A stretch of DNA of 7,503 bases from Microcaldota archaeon (lineage in GTDB: Archaea > Micrarchaeota > Micrarchaeia > Burarchaeales > JAKAKT01), in contig JAPLWU010000071.1 in assembly GCA_026396425.1 (NCBI GenBank), forward strand, positions 1-7,503. The letters run 5' to 3'. The notes under the pieces were generated by a model. That model worked only from the letters and a program-made list of their open reading frames with translations. It made no database searches and was not told where the DNA came from. Of this stretch, positions 3,989-7,503 are shown piece by piece; the stretch's first letter is position 1; the number at the start of each line of letters is the position of its first letter. A program made the translations under genes and the position numbers.

Positions 3989-6640
3989 TTGGGGGAACGC
4001 CTGCCTGCCGCATTGGCCGTGCTGTTTCTGTTCTGGCTACTTGCGCCTACATCTTATCCGCAGGATTACCCTTACCTGAACTACTCGCGGGTTTCGCCGG
4101 GTTTCGTCCCGTTTCCGTCGTGCTCCCCGGCCGCTCCGGCATCCCGGCAGTGCGCGTACCCGGTGAACATCTTCCTCATGCGGCCCGGCACCGGTTTGTG
4201 CGAGTATGACCGCATATTGTCATTATACGTCGTAGACTCTTTTTCCCTCGCTTTCTCGCTCCCCAAGAAATACCCGCTCGACATGACGCTGCTTTTCGAC
4301 GACTGCAGATACTCGACGGACGGGCTCTTGCTCACGCTGAACGACAGGTGCACCGCAACCGTAACCTCATCGTGCAGGAACAGCTGCGACTCTCCCTCGT
4401 CATACAGGACCGTTTCTTTCGCCGAGCCGTGCGCCAATGCAGGCGCGAACCAAGTTTCGATTCGCGGCTACGTCTCGAATCTGAACGGCATCGCGCAGGT
4501 GAGGCTCGGCTCCTCCGGCTGCCCCGTTGCAAGCTGCGGAAACGCGCCCCTCTACCTCTACATGACCGGGAAGCAGAAGGCGGAAAATTCCTCGGCCGCC
4601 GGCAATTGCTCAATCTCAAACGCAACGGCATACTCCTTCCCGCTCGAGAACTCGCCGGAAACAACTCTCTTTGCCATGCTTCCTGCCGATGCATTCGCAA
4701 TAAATCTGGGCAACGGAACCAACTCGACGGCATGCCCGGGCGCGCTCTGCAACTTCTCGTCCGGCAAACTCTCGGCGCTGATGGCGGGAAAAATTTCGCT
4801 CGAATATTCCCTTCCCAACCTCGAAATAACCGCCATTTTCGCCGACAACGTTTTCTCAACATTTTTTCCCGGCGAATGCGCGAACGTTACGCTGGCGTCT
4901 TCCGTTTCCGGGGTCCCACTCTCGCCGCACTATTCGGCCAGCGGTTCGGATTTTTCTGGTTGCGTGCAAGTCCCGAACCCACCCGGGAAATATTCCCTCG
5001 TGATTTCCGCCTATGACGAGCCACACGGCCACAGGGGCGAAACAAAATTGCAATATTCGGTCGAAAACTTCCCGCAACCCGTTCTTTCCGAATCAGTCGA
5101 AGGCTCGATGCTCACGGCATCATTCACAATCCCGAAATCGCACATAACATACTCCCTCCCAATCCATTACTCCATGCCTGCCGATTTCGCGGGAGGCGAG
5201 CCATCTTGCGACTCGCAGTTCAGCGCAAGCAACGGCACCCTCACCATCCTCCCGGACTGCCTGCCGTATTCCGAGTGCTTCGCGCACGCGTCATTCAGAA
5301 TAAAAAACGTCACTTACAACGTTTCGAACGTTTCCTCGCCATCCTCTTTCGTCTTCGGCCAGCCCGTGGTCGGCCATGCGGAAGTTTCGGCATTTAATAC
5401 GAACCCAATCCGCGGTATGTCTTCAGTGCTTGGCCCAATCTTGGCGGGCTTCGAGGTGCAGGGAGGCAGTTTCGAGTTCATTCTCCTGCCTTCCGAAAGC
5501 AAAATACTGTCGGTTCCAGTCGTATTCCCCGATCCGTCCGAGTGCGGCGTGTCCGACTCGAGGTCTGGCGACAAGACAGTAGTGGCCGTCTGTCTATCCC
5601 TCCCGGCGCAGTTCCCGCGCATACGCGGCTCCTACCAGCTGCGGATCGGTGAGACGCCTTCGTCCGCCTCGGCGTTCTTCGATTCCATTCCCGTTCCTGT
5701 CGAAACAAATGGCGAAATGCTGACTGCCTCCTTCACTGCCTCGCCGGGCGTGCATACTCTCACGTTCTCGTTCGAAAGCTCCCCGTACGAAAGCCCGACT
5801 CCCGCGCATGAAAAAACCACGCCCCCGGCAAACAAAACCGGCGGCAATGGTCAAATCCCGCCTGAGCAGTCAGGCCCACAACACGATGCAGGCCAGGAAC
5901 AATCCGGGCAGCTCCTGCCGATTCCGTCACCCAACGTCACCTTAACCCCGCCTGCCGAATGCGAGGCCGGCAGTCCAACCGAGATAATGGTTTATGAGGA
6001 CGGAATTCCCGCGGGCGGCCAGCTGACCGTCTTCTCGCCCTCGGGCAGGGAGTTCGAAACCGAGATTAGCGCCGGGAGGGCCCGGCTCACCCCATACGAG
6101 GAGGGAATCTGGACCTTCGAATTCATGGGTTCCTCCGCAACAATGCGCGTTTCGGGACAGGCGGATGCAGAGGCCGGAAACTCCCAAAAACAAACCACGG
6201 CTCTTTCGGCAGGGCTTCCGGAAATTCCCGCAATCGCAAAATCAGGCGGCGACTATTCGTTGCTCCTCCTTTTACCGCTCCTGCCAATCCCGCTCCTGTT
6301 CGCCTTCATAGCTTACTTCCTCCGCTCGCCCCGGGCTTCAATAAACAAGCGCAATGACGGCGGGAAAATCACGCTCGTAGTCGAGAACGGGAACGCGTGG
6401 CTCGAGGACGTAATGGTTTCGGATTTCTCGCCCGAGGGCTCGGCAGTTTCGGATTACGGGACCGCGAGCGTTACTGAAACCATAACAGGCACGCGCCTCA
6501 AGTGGCGCATCCCGTCCATGAAGCCGAGGCAGGTCTGGACCGCCACTTACAAACTCCCGCCCGAAAGCCAGAAACTCCCGAGGGCAAGCTTCGCCGCATT
6601 CACGGAAAAAGGAAAGGAAATCAGGCTCTCGAGCAACTAA
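3989..6640 (+). CDS. Large secreted, membrane-anchored surface protein
   Basis: An 883-residue protein of unrecognised family. TTG at 3989 directly follows an in-frame TAG and a G-rich stretch (3978-3984) that may serve as ribosome site. Residues 1-24 (ERLPAALAVLFLFWLLAPTS) form a signal peptide. The exterior part, to about 750, has many cysteines, beta-rich composition and about fourteen N-x-S/T sequons (NSS, NAT, NGT, NFS, NVT, NVS), suggesting a glycosylated cell-surface protein. A Pro/Gln/Gly-rich linker (about 598-646) precedes an Ig-like domain (about 648-725). One membrane helix lies at 757-778 (SLLLLLPLLPIPLLFAFIAY), followed by a cytoplasmic region of about 105 residues whose pattern (VVENGNAWLEDVMVSDFSP ... 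LKWRIPSMKPRQVWTATYKL) resembles DUF11-type beta domains that are normally outside the cell. It follows the histone-fold gene by 22 bp. Function is unknown; adhesion, envelope structure or sensing are possibilities only. Confidence 0.75.
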   Translation: MGERLPAALAVLFLFWLLAPTSYPQDYPYLNYSRVSPGFVPFPSCSPAAPASRQCAYPVNIFLMRPGTGLCEYDRILSLYVVDSFSLAFSLPKKYPLDMTLLFDDCRYSTDGLLLTLNDRCTATVTSSCRNSCDSPSSYRTVSFAEPCANAGANQVSIRGYVSNLNGIAQVRLGSSGCPVASCGNAPLYLYMTGKQKAENSSAAGNCSISNATAYSFPLENSPETTLFAMLPADAFAINLGNGTNSTACPGALCNFSSGKLSALMAGKISLEYSLPNLEITAIFADNVFSTFFPGECANVTLASSVSGVPLSPHYSASGSDFSGCVQVPNPPGKYSLVISAYDEPHGHRGETKLQYSVENFPQPVLSESVEGSMLTASFTIPKSHITYSLPIHYSMPADFAGGEPSCDSQFSASNGTLTILPDCLPYSECFAHASFRIKNVTYNVSNVSSPSSFVFGQPVVGHAEVSAFNTNPIRGMSSVLGPILAGFEVQGGSFEFILLPSESKILSVPVVFPDPSECGVSDSRSGDKTVVAVCLSLPAQFPRIRGSYQLRIGETPSSASAFFDSIPVPVETNGEMLTASFTASPGVHTLTFSFESSPYESPTPAHEKTTPPANKTGGNGQIPPEQSGPQHDAGQEQSGQLLPIPSPNVTLTPPAECEAGSPTEIMVYEDGIPAGGQLTVFSPSGREFETEISAGRARLTPYEEGIWTFEFMGSSATMRVSGQADAEAGNSQKQTTALSAGLPEIPAIAKSGGDYSLLLLLPLLPIPLLFAFIAYFLRSPRASINKRNDGGKITLVVENGNAWLEDVMVSDFSPEGSAVSDYGTASVTETITGTRLKWRIPSMKPRQVWTATYKLPPESQKLPRASFAAFTEKGKEIRLSSN

Positions 6641-6735
6641 TCCGCATCATTCACGGAAAAAGGAAAGGAAATCACGTCTCGAGCAACTGAACTTAAAAAA
6701 AGGAAAGTAACTTCGAGTTTCGAGCAACCAATCCG
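6594..6735 (+). repeat. decayed triplication of the surface-protein gene 3' end
   Basis: Three successive, progressively diverged copies of about 40-50 bp are visible. Copy 1 (6594-6641) contains CATTCACGGAAAAAGGAAAG, then GAAATC and CTCTCGAGCAAC, and ends in the gene's own stop. Copy 2 (6641-6690) repeats CATTCACGGAAAAAGGAAAG and TCTCGAGCAACTGA, with one base missing relative to copy 1. Copy 3 (6692-6735) retains AAAAAAAGGAAAG, TTTCGAGCAACCAATCCG. Copies 2 and 3 lie beyond the TAA at 6638. In the same frame, codons stay open from 6641 to TAA at 6767-6769, and copy 2 still encodes FTEKGKEI. Confidence 0.85.
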
Positions 6736-6763
6736 AACTCCCCCAACGGTCTCGAGCTCCAAA

Positions 6764-6808
6764 TATTAAAACATTTTAATACTCGCCTGCAAATAGAAGA
6801 GTGGTGTC
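6764..6808 (+). promoter_or_regulatory. AT-rich palindromic promoter region of the Cys-rich protein gene
   Basis: TATTAAAA (6764-6771) and TTTTAATA (6774-6781) are perfect reverse complements separated by CA. The second half works as a TATA box: a start about 25 nt downstream would be near 6802, only some 10 nt before the GTG at 6812. GGTG at 6803-6806 is a weak ribosome site. The symmetry could also be an operator for a dimeric repressor covering the TATA box. Confidence 0.5.
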
Positions 6809-6811
6809 CTC

Positions 6812-7503
6812 GTGCTTCGAATAAGGCTCTCATTAGTGCTCGTATTGGTCCTCCTGTCCATACAGCTCTCGTTCCCAGCAGGAAACTGTCCAGCCGCCTT
6901 CAATTGCGAAGACTGCGCCTGGCCGGGCCAGTGCGCTTGGTGCGGACCCCTTCAAGCATGTATGTCCTTAGCCAACTGTCTTTCTGACCCAACATGTGGC
7001 CCCTCCAATCATTGCATATCCGACCCGGAGGAATGTAGCGGCCCTCCACCTAATACTCCCCCCACAGTCGGCATAGTCAGCATCCTCCCATCGCCGGTTT
7101 TGGTTGGCGAGGACTTCAATTTCCATGCAATAGTAAGTGATGCAAACGGCGATGCCTGCACCGTCACCTACAAAGTATGGGATGGCGGGAGCAGCGAGGC
7201 CTCGCCCGATGGCGCCGGTACTGCAGTCTGTACTGGCTCAAGCTGGATAACGGGCAAGACTTGCACGGTTATGATAGTCGCGGGTGTGGTCGAGCTACCG
7301 ACCCCAGTCACCTGCAAACTATACGCAGACGACGGGCATGGCGGGACGGCCTCGAGGTCTGCCACGGCAACCCTGCAGTGCCCCTCCGGAGAAACCGACT
7401 GCAGCAACCTTTGCAAGAACCTCCAAACCGACCCTGACAACTGCGGCACCTGCGGCAACGACTGCGGTGAAGGAACGTGCACGGCCGGCGTTTGCAGCTG
7501 CTC
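6812..7503 (+). CDS. Cys-rich secreted protein with PSI-like, PKD/Ig-like and Stig1-like modules (partial)
   Basis: An open frame runs from GTG at 6812 to the window end (230 codons seen, 3' end missing). An in-frame TAG at 6794-6796 leaves this GTG as the best start. Residues 1-23 (LRIRLSLVLVLVLLSIQLSF) are a signal peptide. Residues 26-62 carry a plexin/PSI-like cysteine pattern, including CEDCAWPGQCAWCGPLQAC (32-50). After a Pro-rich link (PPPNTPPT), residues 83-189 resemble a PKD/Ig-like beta domain (VGEDFNFHAIVSDANGDAC; LYADDGHGGTASRSATATL). From C190 a second Cys cluster contains TDPDNCGTCGNDCGEGTC, the CGxCGNxC pattern of Stig1-like repeats known from secreted eukaryotic and myxobacterial proteins. 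The many cysteines imply disulphide-stabilised extracellular modules. It is probably a surface adhesin or binding protein; the ligand is unknown. It has its own AT-rich promoter downstream of another surface-protein gene. Confidence 0.8.
   Translation, partial: MLRIRLSLVLVLVLLSIQLSFPAGNCPAAFNCEDCAWPGQCAWCGPLQACMSLANCLSDPTCGPSNHCISDPEECSGPPPNTPPTVGIVSILPSPVLVGEDFNFHAIVSDANGDACTVTYKVWDGGSSEASPDGAGTAVCTGSSWITGKTCTVMIVAGVVELPTPVTCKLYADDGHGGTASRSATATLQCPSGETDCSNLCKNLQTDPDNCGTCGNDCGEGTCTAGVCSC

Noticed and set aside
4332..5016. Long overlapping frames on both strands inside the 883-residue gene
   Set aside because: Arg-rich translations typical of out-of-frame reading in GC-rich coding DNA; the main frame has signal peptide, sequons and membrane helix.
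7168..7482. Overlapping minus- and plus-strand frames in the last 340 bases
   Set aside because: The frame beginning at GTG 6812 has a signal peptide and ordered cysteine modules through this region; the others are its shadows.

Overview
The window looks archaeal. Visible signs are an endonuclease Q gene, a divergent histone-fold protein, TATA-type promoters 25-30 nt upstream of starts, Shine-Dalgarno sequences of GGTGAT/GAGGT type, TTG and GTG starts, and sequon-rich surface proteins with C-terminal anchors. GC-rich codon choice and small gene size suggest an uncultivated lineage, perhaps DPANN (Micrarchaeota- or Diapherotrites-like), but the sequence alone does not settle this.

Layout, left to right. 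(1) The last 55 codons of an unrecognised gene, followed by a purine-rich GAAGCG-type spacer. (2) endoQ (259-2607, +), a PHP-domain DNA repair endonuclease interrupted in its conserved GLS|SDP motif by a 362-residue intein with a LAGLIDADG homing endonuclease. (3) A short spacer with a strong imperfect hairpin between convergent genes. (4) A small HExxH putative metallopeptidase on the minus strand. (5) A shared TATA region from which that gene and a 28-residue membrane micropeptide (3172-3258, +) diverge. (6) About 290 bp of intergenic DNA packed with direct and inverted copies of a roughly 15-bp motif (CACATACYCRCGCCC), forming a long stem-loop. (7) A 137-residue histone-fold protein with an acidic N-terminal tail and a C-terminal coiled coil. 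(8) 22 bp later, an 883-residue secreted, membrane-anchored surface protein. (9) A decayed triplication of the 3' end of that gene, then an AT-rich perfect palindrome. (10) The start of a Cys-rich secreted protein (6812 to window end) with a PSI/plexin-like module, a PKD/Ig-like module and a Stig1-like CGxCGN module.

The genes do not form one pathway. endoQ is repair, histone is chromatin, and the two large right-hand genes belong to the cell surface. The points most worth following up are the EndoQ intein with non-standard splice-junction residues, the coiled-coil histone, the intergenic repeat family, the micropeptide/metallopeptidase divergent pair, and the two surface proteins.
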